In this document: piece by piece, positions 11,601 to 22,935 of the stretch
How positions within the stretch are numbered: the stretch's first letter is position 1
Layout: every line of letters starts with the position of its first letter
Assembly: GCA_030761205.1 (NCBI GenBank)
Contig: JAULJL010000027.1
Coordinates: forward strand, 7,755,001 to 7,819,000
DNA: 64,000 bases
Direction: 5' to 3'
Origin: Fremontodendron californicum
Taxonomy: Eukaryota; Streptophyta; Magnoliopsida; Malvales; Malvaceae
The notes under the pieces: generated by a model
Database searches by the model: none
Told to the model about the DNA's origin: nothing
The model's input: only the letters and a program-made list of their open reading frames with translations
Translations under genes and position numbers: made by a program

Positions 11601-14600
11601 ACTTCTCGAACAAAGTGATACTGTATACCTATATGCTTTGTCCTGGAATGAAAGGCTGGATTCCTTGCAATGTGCAAGGCACTCTGACTGTCACAATACA
11701 CAATAATCTTCTGCTGCTTGTGCCCGAGTTCTTCCATTAACCTTTGTATCCATATTGCTTCCTTGCATGCTTGGGTAGCTGCCATGTACTCAGCTTCTGT
11801 AGTAGACAAAGCTACAACAGTCTGTAACTCAGCTTACCGCTCCTCCTGCAAGTGTGAACACATAGCCAGTAGTGGATTTCCTTTTATTAAGATCACCTGC
11901 AAAATCTGAATCAACATAACCCCTGACAACAAGTTCTGATCCTCCAAAACATAATGCAACATCTGAGGTTCCTTTAATGTATCTAAGGATCCTCTTAACA
12001 ACATTCCAATGCTCTCTACCAGGATCTGCCATAAATCGACTGACCGCTCCCACTGCTTGTGCAATGTCTGGTCTTGTACATATCATAGCATACATAAGGC
12101 TTCCCACCGCTGATGCATACGGTACTCGAGACATTTCCATCCTCTCTGCTTCATTGCTAGGACTCATACCTGAGGATAATTTACAATTGACAGGAAGTGG
12201 GGTAGATATTGGCTTACAGTCTTGCATGTTGAAGCGTCGCAAGACCTTCCTCAGATAATTCTTTTGAGAAAGCCAAATTTTCCTGTCTTTTCTGTCTCGG
12301 TGAATTTGCATCCCTAAAATCTTGTTTGCGGGTCCCAAGTCCTTCATATCGAACTCCCTAGCCAACTGTGCCTTCAAATCTTGGATTCGATCTTTGTTGG
12401 GGCCTACCACCAACATGTCATCCACATACAACAGCAAAATAATGAAATCATTATCATCAAACCTCTTGTAGTACGTACAATGGTCTGAACTCAGTCTGTT
12501 GTATTCAAGGCTAATTATGAAAGAATCAAATCTCTTGTACCAACATCTGGGCGCCTGCTTTAGACCGTACAGAGATTTGGTCAACCTGCAAACCAAGTTT
12601 TCTTTGTCTGTTTCAACAAAACCTTCTGGTTGGAGCATATAAATTTCTTCTTCAAGCTTTCCATGTAGAAAAGCCGTCTTTACATCTAGTTGTTCAAGAT
12701 GTAAATCAAATGCAGCACATATAGCCAACACTACTCTGATAGTAGTAAGTCTGACAACTGGAGAAAATATCTCGTTGAAGTCAATACCTTCTTTCTGAGC
12801 ATATCCTTTTACAACCAATCTAGCATGATATCGTTCTACTTGATCATTGCTATCCCGCTTGATCTTGTAGACCCATTTGTTACCAATGGCTTTTCTGCCA
12901 CGTGGTAATTCCACCAGTTCCCATGTCTCGTTCTTGTGAAGAGCTTCAATTTCTTCCTGCATTGCTGTCATCCACAGAGAAGCATCTGGGCTACTAGTAG
13001 CTTCATGAAAAGTTGATGGCTCTCCATCCTCTGTTAAAAGACAGTATGCAACATTGCTCTCCGTAACATACTCCGTGTGCCAATTTGGAGGCCTTCTCTC
13101 ACGAGTTGACCGTCGAAATTCTACAGCCTCGGACTCAACTGGTTCTGGTACCTCATGCTCTGGTTCTGCTTCAGAAGAATCATCTTCTTGAGAATTTCTA
13201 TCCATCTGCACTGTAGCAGTCTCTTTTGAAGTGTTGTCATTTGTTTTCTCACTTTGCAGTTCATTTTCTGCAAAAACTACATCTCTGCTGACAACAACCT
13301 TGCGGGCAGTGGGATCCCACAGGCGATACCCCTTAACACCGTCAGCATAACCCAAGAATATACATTTTCTGGATTTTGGATCCAGCTTTGTTCTTTCTTG
13401 GGAGTTGTACATCACGTACACAGGACATCCAAACACATGTAGAGAAGAATAATCAGCTGGCTTTCCTTTCCACATCTCCATAGGCGTCTTCAAACCAATC
13501 GCCGTTGATGGTGATCGATTTATCACATAACAGGTGGTTTTGACTGCTTCTGCCCAGAAAGATTTGGCCAATCCCGCTGTTCTCAGCATGGCTCTTGTTC
13601 TATCTAGGAGAGTTCTGTTCATCCGCTCTGCTACACCATTCTGTTGAGGCGTATGTGCAACCGTGAATTGTCTCATAATACCCTCTTTCTTACAGAATGC
13701 TAGAAAGTTACCGTCTACATATTCTCCTCCATTGTCTGTCCTCAAGCACTTGATTCTTTTCCCAGTTTCAAGCTCTACTTGTGCTTTGAACTCCTTGAAT
13801 ACTGGAAACACATCTGACTTCTTCTTGATTGGGTACACCCATAATCTCCTGGAATAGTCATCAATGAATGATACAAAATACTTTGCTCCACCCAGGGATA
13901 TTTCTGGTGACTCCCACACATCAGAATGGATTAAGTCCAGTATGTGTTTGCTTCTTGTAGTTACTTTAGCAAACTTCAATCTATGCTGCTTGCTTATCAC
14001 ACAGTGCTCACAGAAAGGTAAATTGACCATCTTGAGCCCGGGCAGGAGATTGCGTTCTGCAAGGACTTTCAAGCCTCGCTCTGACATATGGCCTAATCTG
14101 CGATGCCACATCATCGTCGTTTCTTCTTGGCTGGCTGCTGCAACTGATGCATCTGCCTCTTGCAACGTCTCTCCCAAAAGCATGTATAGATTGCTTGTGA
14201 TCTTCTCTGCTTTCATCACCACAAGGTTTCCTTTCACTACTTTCAATATTCCACAAGGAGAAATTTCTCCCACTGAACTTCTCTATCTCGAATTTTGCTG
14301 CCATGGTTGTACACGAACTGAAGCGAGTTACACTATTTCACCGTGAATAGTACCGTATACGTGAACAGTATTGTACGTATGTCGTACACTAGAACAAATC
14401 CAGTATACGTTAACAATTACTGCAAAAGTATACAACCACACGTATGAATAGTAACCGTATACGTGAATAGTGACCGTATACTGGAACAGTGACCGTAGCC
14501 CGTGAATAGTGCACCAGGTAGGTTCCCAGGAAAGAGAGGTGGGTCACTGATAGACACACTTAAATACCAAGTCTTTCCTAGCCAGAACTTCCCTAGACAC

Positions 14601-15522
14601 TTTCACACTACCACACTTTATTTCCAGCAACAAGAATAATTCTTTTCTGATGTGGAAGATCAGACAATACTGCAACCACAGAGCATACTAAGAACCAACA
14701 CTTTCACTGCAGCGGAATAAGGACCACGAACCAATGGCTCTGATACCACTGTTAGGTACCAGAGTGACGGAATAGTGTCTCACAACTAAAATAAGAGATG
14801 AGAAAATAGGAACTGAACACACAAAAGAAACACAGATATTTTACGTGGTTCGGCCAATATACCTACGTCCACGGGAGGAGGAGCAAAGCTTTGTATTTAA
14901 TGGGAGATGGAGTACAAACCGGATACAAACCGGCTACATATTACAAGTGCTCTTTCTAGCACACACTCAACACCTCAATACACAAGCATCTAACAGGCAG
15001 CTACTGCCTCTAAACTCTCTCATCACCTCGACCGGGAGGGGCTCCCTCTGGAGCTCTCACTATGCCTCAACCGGGAGGGAGCTCATGGAGCTCTCTTTGG
15101 AGCTCTAGCTCATTTCTCCTCTGCTCTCAACTCCTCTACCTTATGCCAAAACCTAATGCCTTTATATAGGCATTTCATCAAGGTGTGAATACATTAGCCA
15201 CCAGCCACCAGTATGTTCTAGGAGGCTGCTGCCAAGCTTCAATTGTGCTATGCAATTACGTGATGAAATTGCTTTGCAATTTCATGAAGATAAGGCAAGG
15301 CAGCCTTTGTTGACTTTCAAGCCAATTTTCTAACAAAGAAATGCATTTTAGTAAAAAAAAAAAAAAACAGCAAATAATTATAATTAAATTTGAAATGCAC
15401 CAAAATTTTCAATTCTAATATGAAAAAATAAATAAAATTAAAATAAGAGAAAATTATTATAAAGATTACCCGCTGTCACCGAGAATTATGACCTTTAGAA
15501 GCATACGCCGACGAGAAGCCAT
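8654..15522 (-). CDS. RABG3: Rab7-type small GTPase RABG3
   Basis: Seven exons on the minus strand: 15522-15470, 10775-10749, 10625-10526, 10225-10079, 9998-9918, 9775-9630 and 8723-8654. Together they give 624 nt and 207 residues, the normal Rab7 length. Visible motifs are the P-loop GDSGVGKT (15-22, split by intron 1), YKATIGADF in switch I, WDTAGQE (62-68), NKVD (125-128), ETSAK (156-160) and the C-terminal CEC prenylation signal (205-207). Plant RABG3 proteins act at the late endosome and tonoplast in vacuolar trafficking, as GDP/GTP switches. The frame is intact throughout. Intron 1 is 4,694 bp because a sense-oriented Copia element sits in it; without the element and one target repeat it would be about 163 bp. 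The exact paralogue letter (e/f) cannot be set by eye. Confidence 0.95.
10810..11395 (-). repeat. 3' LTR of Copia element
   Basis: 586 bp, TGTTAG...CTAACA. It contains CGTGGTTCGGCCAATATACC, a motif common in plant Copia LTRs, and a TATATA-like box near 11222 on the plus strand. I found no difference from the copy at 14750-15335. Confidence 0.93.
11396..11412 (-). other. polypurine tract of Copia element
   Basis: On the minus strand, AAGTGGGAGATT directly precedes the TGTTAG start of the 3' LTR. This is the expected position and composition for the plus-strand primer. Confidence 0.75.
11471..14304 (-). pseudogene. Copia gag-pol polyprotein, internally deleted and frameshifted
   Basis: Reading on the minus strand from ATG 14304, the first 18 or so codons match the start of a Copia gag (MAAKFEIEKF). 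At about 14250 the sequence jumps into the pre-integrase region in another frame, so nearly all of gag and the protease are gone. Then follow the GAG-pre-integrase zinc motif (WHRRLGH and CEHC), integrase core (DVWE, RTDNGGEY, NGVAERMNR), reverse transcriptase (YVDDM, with the KSLYGLKQAP segment) and the start of RNase H (DSDFAGD). One long frame runs from 14273 to 11829. Near 11830 a short loss of bases breaks the frame; the remaining RNase H block (STTEAEYM, DSQSALHIA) continues to 11471. The element therefore depends on proteins supplied by another copy. Confidence 0.9.
14335..14520 (-). repeat. short repeats in Copia leader
   Basis: Between the primer-binding site and the gag start are at least five variants of CGTATACGTGAATAGT, differing by one or two bases (for example CGTATACGTGAACAGT and CGTATACTGGAACAGT on the plus strand). 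They lie in the untranslated leader and could be packaging or transcriptional repeats; the function is not known. Confidence 0.6.
14736..14748 (-). other. primer-binding site (initiator tRNA-Met type)
   Basis: On the minus strand TGGTATCAGAGCC starts one base after the 5' LTR. TGGTATCAGAGC is the usual plant Copia primer site, complementary to the 3' end of initiator tRNA-Met. Confidence 0.93.
14750..15335 (-). repeat. 5' LTR of Copia element
   Basis: 586 bp, same sequence as 10810-11395 as far as I can see. It should carry the element promoter and reads in the same direction as RABG3, starting 134 bp downstream of RABG3 exon 1. Confidence 0.93.
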
Positions 15523-16553
15523 GGGATCGGATTTGAGATTTTATTATTATTTTTAGTAATTGTAGAAAATTGTGAGATTTTATTTATTTTTTACAATCTT
15601 TGGTTAGAGAGATTATAGAAGAAGAAAAACTTTGTGGTTGTTAATTAATTTGTTTTGTTTTGTTTTGCCAGCGAACGAAATTGATATTATAGTTTTCAGC
15701 AACCCAAGTAGTCAAGGACAGCCAAGAGAAAGACCGATGATAATATTCCAAAAATGCCCATGTTTATAAGTTGAATTTACATTCGTTTTTTCCCACTTTT
15801 TGGCTATAGCCATTAGCTAATCATTTCATTTTTCATTTTTATTAGATTTAGGATAAAATCTATTTTACTGATGAATATAATAAATTATCTAATATAGTAA
15901 TTTTATTTTATAAATATTTAATGCGATACATGTATTATTATTTATTATTAATTTGATACATGTTGTTTAAATAAAATGTATGACGTGATTATCATCAAAT
16001 CACATAAAAACACCAACAATTTTTTGGTCTAGTGGTCAGAAGCTTTGTGACATGTGTTAACCCCTCCTCATTCCCCAAACATAAAAAAAAAAATCAAATG
16101 ATAACACATGACATATTTTATCAAATTATCTTATCACATTATTTTTTCAAATAAAAATAAAAATAAGAATAAAATAATTTGAATTTAATTTATTTATTTT
16201 TCTTTCTCTCTCTCTTTCTTTCTCTTCCTCTCATCTCTCTCTTCGATTCTCCTATTTCAAGTTGAATCTGACCAATCATCGATCGGGTTTGGTCAGAAAA
16301 GTCGGATCGACCTGAAATCAAGACGAATCTGCCCTGCTTTCTAGCTTGGTTTCAAGCCAATTCATCCTACTAGCACCGAATCCGATCTCCCTTGACTAGA
16401 CCAAATCGATGGCTAACCGGATTCGGCCTGAAAGAAAAAAAAAATCGTGGAAGAAAAGAGAAGGGAAATAAATAAATAAATAAATATTTGTTCAAAAAAT
16501 ATCATTTTTATTTAAAAAAATAATAATTACATTTTATTATTAACTGTATTGTG
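15523..16553. other. RABG3 upstream region and AT-rich DNA
   Basis: The first ~200 bp is presumably the 5' leader and promoter of RABG3. At about 16024 TGGTCTAGTGGTCAGAA resembles a tRNA-type A box, as in plant SINEs, but I find no matching B box. A pyrimidine tract (TCTTTCTCTCTCTCTTTC type) lies at about 16200-16250. No gene is seen. Confidence 0.4.
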
Positions 16554-16562
16554 TTATATGTA

Positions 16563-17697
16563 GGTTTTTTTATTTTAATATAGCTAAAAAAAAAAATTTC
16601 CCAAAATACAGTTGCTTTTAGATTATTTCCCAAAATACGCTGGTTTTAATACTAGCTGGGAAATCGCCACCCCCTATGGCGATTTCCCAGCGTCAAAAAA
16701 CATATTTTGGCTAAAAATACCAAGGGAAATCGCCGGGTGGCGCTTTGTGTATATATTTTTTTTAATTCTTGGAAAAATATGAAAAACATGTACCAATAGT
16801 GAACTTATTGTGAAATGGTATAATGAATAAAAGTTATTTAAAAAAAGGAAATAAATAAAAATTAATTTTAGGCATATTATTTTTATTTTTTAAAATTTTT
16901 TAATTAAAAAAAGTAAATAAAAAATTAATTTTTTTTAAAAAAAAATTAAAAAGTTTTTATTTTCAGAATATTTATTTTTTAATTAAAAATTAAATTAAAA
17001 AATAAAAGAAAAGGGAAGAGAACGTTTTTTTATCAAGGATAATTTTGTCTTTACAATATCCTTTATAGAGGTGCTCATAGGCCGGGCCGCGGCCCATTTT
17101 TTTTTCTTTTCTGCCCAGGCCCTCCCGTTTCGGCCCGAATCACTGTTCATTGGAATAAAAAAATAAATTTTTTTTATTTTTTTTAATTAAAATTAAATAA
17201 AATAATATTATTATAATAAAAATCACTGTTTCGGGCCGGCCTGGAACATAAATTATCCTGTCCAGACCCGGCCCAATACAGGCCGCGCCTGTCGGGCCGG
17301 GCGGGTTGCCCGGCCCGTGAGCAGGTCTAATCCTTTATAATAATTTCTAATTATTCATTTCTCTTTTTCAAATAACTTTTATTCATTATACCATTTCACA
17401 ATAAGTTCACTATTGAATCATGTTTTTCATATTTTCCCAAAAATTTGAAAATATAAAAAAAAATCCCAAAGGGAAATTAAAAAAAAAAATTTGCAAATTT
17501 TAGTTGGGAAATCGTCATGGCCCATGGCGATTTCCCAACTGGTATTTTAAAAAAAATTAAAATTTTCAGTTTGGAAATCGCCATGAGCCATGGCGATTTT
17601 CCAACTGATAAAAAAAAAAACGGATTTTGGGAATTAATCTGAAAAGAACGGTATTTTGATAAATAATTTTTTTTTTCTATATTAATATAAAAAAACC
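16563..17697. mobile_element. MULE-like MITE with nested insertions
   Basis: Begins GGTTTTTTTATTTTAATATAG and ends with its inverted form CTATATTAATATAAAAAAACC. It is flanked by a perfect 9-bp duplication TTATATGTA (16554-16562 and 17698-17706). Both arms carry palindromes of the type GGGAAATCGCC...GGCGATTTCCC, as in 3927-4354. A second inverted pair (ATGAAAAACATG...AATAGTGAACTTATTG at about 16780, mirrored at about 17440) lies inside, of the same family as 20955-21527. A third element is nested within that at 17066-17329. No coding capacity. Confidence 0.8.
17066..17329. mobile_element. GC-rich hAT-like MITE nested in larger MITE
   Basis: Terminal repeats TAGAGGTGCTCATAGGCC and its inverted counterpart ending GGCCCGTGAGCAGGTCTA. 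An 8-bp duplication ATCCTTTA lies at 17058-17065 and 17330-17337. The ends are GC-rich (GGGCCGGGC repeats) against very AT-rich surroundings. TIR start and 8-bp duplication fit hAT. It interrupts a sequence that continues on both sides, giving the insertion order. Confidence 0.75.
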
Positions 17698-17706
17698 TTA
17701 TATGTA

Positions 17707-20700
17707 CTTCATAAAATATATATTAAAATTAATGGTGTGGCCAAAATTTGATCACATATCATTATTTCATTGATCAATATACACATCATTGCTGATGCAT
17801 GCTTCATTGTCCTTGTTTGGCAACCAGACCCATATTAGTTTGATGACTTGCCGACATGGCTTTGTGGGCAAAATCTATTTTCCATGTTCAGTAAAGCAGA
17901 ACTGCAGACATGGCAAAAAGCTTGTAATAATTTCAACAACATGTGCATTAATTATTCAATTCACCTAAACAAAATTTTTGAAAGCAAAGAAGGAACGTTG
18001 TAATTGTAATCATTGAACTTTGTTTTTCTAGTTTGTGCAGAATTTTACTGATAATCTCATATCTTAATCAGAATTAAAATGAGCTGATTAGCTGGAAAAA
18101 AAATGACAGTCATCGGTCACCATTGCAAACTACTTCAATTTTTTTTTTTCTTTCAAGTTCAAGACTCAAAGCTAGAGGAAAGTATTAATAGATTTGATTT
18201 GATTTATCAACTGAAAACCAAATTTAATTCAGTTCAATTTATTAAATTTTAATATTAATCGGTTAAAAAATGGTTTATTCGATTAATTCGACCAGTTGTT
18301 GATTTTTAAAATTGATAATAATCGAATTAACCGACTCTATTAATTTATTTTTAATTATATTTTATATAATATAAATACAACATAATTTATATAATAGTTT
18401 AAAATTATATATAACATACCATTTATTTTATATAATATATAATATAAAATAGTTTTTATATAATAATATAAATAATTTATTTTTTAAATAATTAAAATCC
18501 ATTAAATCAATCAACATAAATCTGTTTTAATTTTTTCGATTAATCAATTTAATTCGATAAATTCGGTTGATTATTTTAAGTAAAATTGGTTAATTCGATT
18601 TTTGAATTTATAAAATCAAACTCATCGAATGCTTTTATCTACTCAAAACAATATCAAGATTGTAAATAAGCTTGCCATTTTTCTTCTGTACATCTTTCAA
18701 ACTGCATTTCAGAACTTCATATTAGTATTCTTTCATTTGGGATTTTTGGACTGCAAAAAAATAAAAATAAATAAACAACAGATAAGACTTGTAATCTTGT
18801 AAAAAAAAGAAAAGTTGTTTATTTGGATTCATCAAAATTTTCATTTTAAAAAGTTACAACAAGTAAGACAACAAACAAAAGTCAAACTACCTAACATTTT
18901 TTCAATTCATTAGAATATTAAAATTTTTACATCCAAACATTTGACTCGATTATTGATGCATGATTTTGTACTCAAAGAACGGTATCCGAATTTTTTACTT
19001 CAACTAAATATGATAATTTTAAATACGATATGAAAAAAATAATTAAAATATGATACAATATGATTATGCAAACGTATCAAAAATTATATAATACGAATTA
19101 TTAATGTATCAAAATTTATGTAAAATATATAATATTTTAAATACAATTATAATATAAAAAAATAACACAAACACAATATAATCAAATTTAAACTTCTCTC
19201 AAAATCGTTTATGAACTTAATATCAAACATGATTTGCCATGTCAAATTCTTTAACCTTCTAATTACATGCATTTTCTAAAATTATTCTACTGATTTGCCA
19301 CATAATATAATTATCATCCAATACACTTTTCTTTCAAAAATAAAAATGATAAAATTGGATTTAAAAATGTGGCAAAATGAATCCGAACCCGAAAACCCGC
19401 CCAGAAAAACTCGAACCCGCTCAAATTCGGTTTGACCAAAAAGTCACAAATACGAACCCGAAATGGTCCGAACCCGAAATTACCTGAACCCGAAAGGACC
19501 CAAACCCGAAAAAATCAGAACCCGAAAAGCCTGAGCCTGAAAAAGCCCGAACTTGAGACTGACCCGAACCCGAATTTAATACTAAAAATAAAAATTATCA
19601 AATTATAATTAAATAAATTTTTAAAAAACAAGAACTTTATTTATCAATTTTATTCTAATATCTTTTTTAATAATTTAACTAAAAATTAAAAATTTATTTA
19701 TATTTTATATATATGATAAAATTATTATTTTATTAAAAATAAATTATATTTTGTACTTATAACTTTAACGTCTCATATCTTGATGAATCCACTATTTAAA
19801 TAATTCTAAATTCATGAAGATTTTAGAGATGTGAATTTTTTTTTACATAAAGTATTACTTGTCATTTATTTATATTATTTTAAGAACACCCTTATAATAG
19901 TTAATATTGTTTCATATATATTAAAATTAATTAACAGTAATTCATTCATTTTAATTTATCTCTAGTATAATAGTATTTCTTTTATTAAAAAATAGATAAA
20001 AACTACTTTTAAAAAAAATGTGCTGCTTTTTGCAACATATATATAATTTTCTTAGACAGATTATTAAATTAAGTTAACAAATATTGATTTATAAACGTAT
20101 CATGCCTTTTTAGAATTTAAAATTATTTAACATAATTAGCTAATTTAATTTTGTAATTGATTTATTATTTGTTTTATTTTGGATAAGTATTTTTTAAATT
20201 ATTATTATTTTATAATTATTACACTTGATATAATTTACTTTTAGTAACATAATATATAAAAATTCAAGATTGGTTCATTTGGTAATATCCTTACTATTAA
20301 GAGTTGACTGTTAAGTTCGATTATTTACATAAGTATAAATTTTTTACATTTTACAATATATAAACGGATAGTTGAATGCCAAGGTTCGTCCCAAAGTCTC
20401 TTATTTTGTAGTGAATATAAATTATAATGTATTTACATGTTGAAATTCGAGTTCATCAAATCAGTTATTTTAAATATTAATATGATTAATTTATAGTATA
20501 TCATATTTTTTATAATAATTTTTAAAAATTTATTTTATATAAAAAATTTATTTTATATTCTTTTGGTGTTAACAAATTAATATTGATTTTAATAAATAAA
20601 TATAATTAAAAATATTATATTATAATAAAAGGTTATTTAAAAAAATAATAAAATATTTAATTTATTTTTAAAAGTAAATATTTAAATTGCGTAAAAATGA

Positions 20701-20945
20701 TTTTCTAATGTAAAATAAAGATGATGTAAAATATACCCAAATCTGAAAAGATTCGAATCCGAATAGATCCGAACTCAAATGAATTCGAATCCGATGAACC
20801 CGAATGAGTCCGAATGAGCCCGAACCCACCTAATTGCCACATGTAATTTAAGTGGTAGCCATACATTTCTTGTTAACAAAAAGTTCATTCAAAGAGGAAA
20901 AAAACAAAAAACAAAGTTCAAAATTTCCCATTTCAAACCACCCAC
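17707..20945. other. AT-rich transposon desert
   Basis: No exon-like frames. Several A/T-dominated stretches, a decayed ACACGAACAC-type copy near 19020-19170, and the GAACCCGAA repeat clusters described separately. Near 20270-20400 there is a weak tRNA-like A box and B box pair (TGGTTCATTTGG, GTTCGATT) that may be a SINE relic. Confidence 0.4.
19375..20830. repeat. paired GAACCCGAA repeat clusters
   Basis: About 200 bp at 19375-19575 contains roughly a dozen variants of GAACCCGAAA. A second cluster at 20735-20830 has variants such as GAATCCGAA and GAACCCGAATGAG in the same orientation. About 1.1 kb of AT-rich DNA lies between. ATGTGGCAA at 19365 and TTGCCACAT at 20833 are inverted and bracket the whole, which hints at one element, but no target duplication is clear. 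Confidence 0.45.
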
Positions 20946-20954
20946 TATGCTTTT

Positions 20955-21527
20955 GGGTTTATATGAAAAACATGCACTCCAAAATAAGTATTTGTTAAAT
21001 GGTATAATGAATAAAAGTTATTTGAAAAAGAAAAATGAATAATTAGAAATTGTTATAAAGGATATTGTAAAGACAAAATTATCCTTGATAAAAAAACCTT
21101 CTCCTCCATTTTTTTTTTAATTTAATTTTTAATTAAAAAATAAATATTCTGAAAATAATTTTTTTAATTTTAAAAAATAAAAAATAAAATTATTTATTTA
21201 TTTTTTTAATTAAAAAAATTTAAAAAATAAAAATAATATGCCTAAAATTATTTTTTCTTTATTTTTTTAAATTTTTTTAAAATTTAAAAAATATAATTAT
21301 TTAAATATTTTATTTTTTAAAATTTTTTTCAATTAAAATTTTTAAAAAATAATATTTTCTTAATGAAAGAGAAAAGAAAATTAAATTTTTTCATTAAAGG
21401 TAATTTTATCTTTACAATATCTTTTATAATAATTTTTAATTATTCATTTCTCTTTTTCAAATAACTTTTATTCATTATACCATTTAACAAATACTTCCTC
21501 TGGATTGCATGTTTTTCATATTTACCC
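20955..21527. mobile_element. MULE-like MITE with ~130-bp inverted arms
   Basis: Starts GGGTTTATATGAAAAACATG and ends CATGTTTTTCATATTTACCC. Perfect 9-bp duplication TATGCTTTT at 20946-20954 and 21528-21536. The arms are strongly similar inwards through TGGTATAATGAATAAAAGTT; the middle is AT-rich and non-coding. The same arm sequence is found inside 16563-17697. Confidence 0.82.
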
Positions 21528-21536
21528 TATGCTTTT

Positions 21537-22935
21537 TAACATTTTACGAGAATTTCATTGCATCTTTTTAAAATGAAAAAGGTTTTTATTTTTGATTCAA
21601 TAAAGAGGATTCGAACACCCGTCTTTTGAGCAAAAAATCATTAACCATTTATTAAGCCTAATGTTCGAATGCTTTTTATTTTTTATTATATTTTTCATTC
21701 TTTCATCTTATTTTTTACAGTATTAAAAAAATCGGATCGGATCAATCGAATTTATTCAATAAGGAATCGAGGTTTATTTGGTTTGAATATATATTTAGAA
21801 TTGGTATTTGGAAACCGATAAAAAATCGATTCAATAGGTAAAAAATTGGTTTAAAGTTTTTTTAATTTTTTTTTATTATTATAAGTGATAAAATTTGAAC
21901 ATTTAATCTTTTAATTTTATATTAAAAACTATATCATTTTAATTTTATATTAAAAACTATATCATTTAGTTGAATATATATATATTTATTTAATTAAATC
22001 GATCAAATTAATAATAAAAATATTACTGATTTGATCTTCATTACAATTTTTTCGACCTTACTTTCTAATACTAGATGTCGGCTACATCATACATAGCATT
22101 TACTTAAAACTTTAGAAAAAGTTATAGTATACATCTTTAAAAACTTGGGAATTGAAAGTAATGATAAAGTGGAAGGTTTGATTTTTTATGAAGTAAAAGG
22201 TCGGTAAAATTTTTCTTAAGCTTGAAACCATTTTTTTTCTTCTTGTGACGTAATATAAGGATTATCTTAATTTGGATAAAAGAAAAAAAAATCAAAGATA
22301 TGAATTATTTTAATTAATTAAAAGAAAGAAATGCAAAAATTTCCAATAGCTTAAATATTTGTCAAAAAAAGAAAAAGCTAAATAAATAAATAAAATTTTA
22401 CTTAATTCAAATTCCCAAAAATTAAATTTAAAATCCGAAGCATGAAAATAAAAAATTATCGATGTTTAAAAAATCAAATCAAATATTAAATAAATTAAAT
22501 TTTCGATTTTTATTTTAATCAATTCGATGAGTCCGATTTTTTTAACAAAAAAAAATTATATTTATAAATTATAACAGAGAAAAGAATGAAAGGATAAAAA
22601 TGTAAACACATACGCGAAGTTTACCTAACAGTCCTCGCGTTGAAGTTTCCCCCTCTTTTTTTTCTTTCCTTTTCTCACTCATTTTTCTTTCTTTCTTTCT
22701 TTCCTTCCAAACATAACCTTTTCCTTTCGCTTCCTTCAATTCTTTAACTTTTCACTTCACATTCTTTGATTCTTTCTTCCCATATTTTGCTTCCCTAGTA
22801 AATGACATATGATTTTTCGTTATGGCGGTGATTTACAGTTCTCATGAAAAAGAGAGAGAGAGACAAACACAATGATTCGTTCGATTGAGAGATTTATTTT
22901 TGATTTGATTTGTTAGTTTTGATTTGGCGGAAACA
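21537..22935. other. upstream region of PX-domain gene
   Basis: AT-rich at first, with no gene. From about 22640 there is a pyrimidine-rich tract (CTTTCTTTCTTTCTTTCC type), then a GAGAGAGAGA tract near 22850; these probably mark the promoter and 5' leader of the gene starting at 22936. ATTCGAACAC near 21608 resembles part of a tRNA T arm but no tRNA fold is present. Confidence 0.45.

Larger units (their letters stand above)
10810..15335 (-). mobile_element. Ty1/Copia LTR retrotransposon, young, in RABG3 intron 1
   Basis: The element is 4,526 bp, bounded by two 586-bp LTRs that begin TGTTAG and end CTAACA, and flanked by a perfect 5-bp duplication AAGAA (10805-10809 and 15336-15340). The LTRs looked identical when I compared them block by block. 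A tRNA-iMet type primer-binding site follows the 5' LTR and a purine-rich tract precedes the 3' LTR, so its sense strand is minus, the same as RABG3. The domain order integrase, reverse transcriptase, RNase H places it in Copia. Its gag-protease part is largely missing and the RNase H frame is broken, so it is non-autonomous. Confidence 0.95.

Noticed and set aside
11977..14346. Several plus-strand open frames of 60-160 codons
   Set aside because: They are antisense to the Copia pol frame and have no family resemblance.
16021..16085. Possible tRNA-derived SINE (TGGTCTAGTGGTCAGAA)
   Set aside because: An A-box-like motif alone; no B box or poly-A bounded unit with duplication could be fixed.
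21600..21660. tRNA-like T arm (GGATTCGAACAC)
   Set aside because: No acceptor stem or anticodon arm can be folded around it on either strand.
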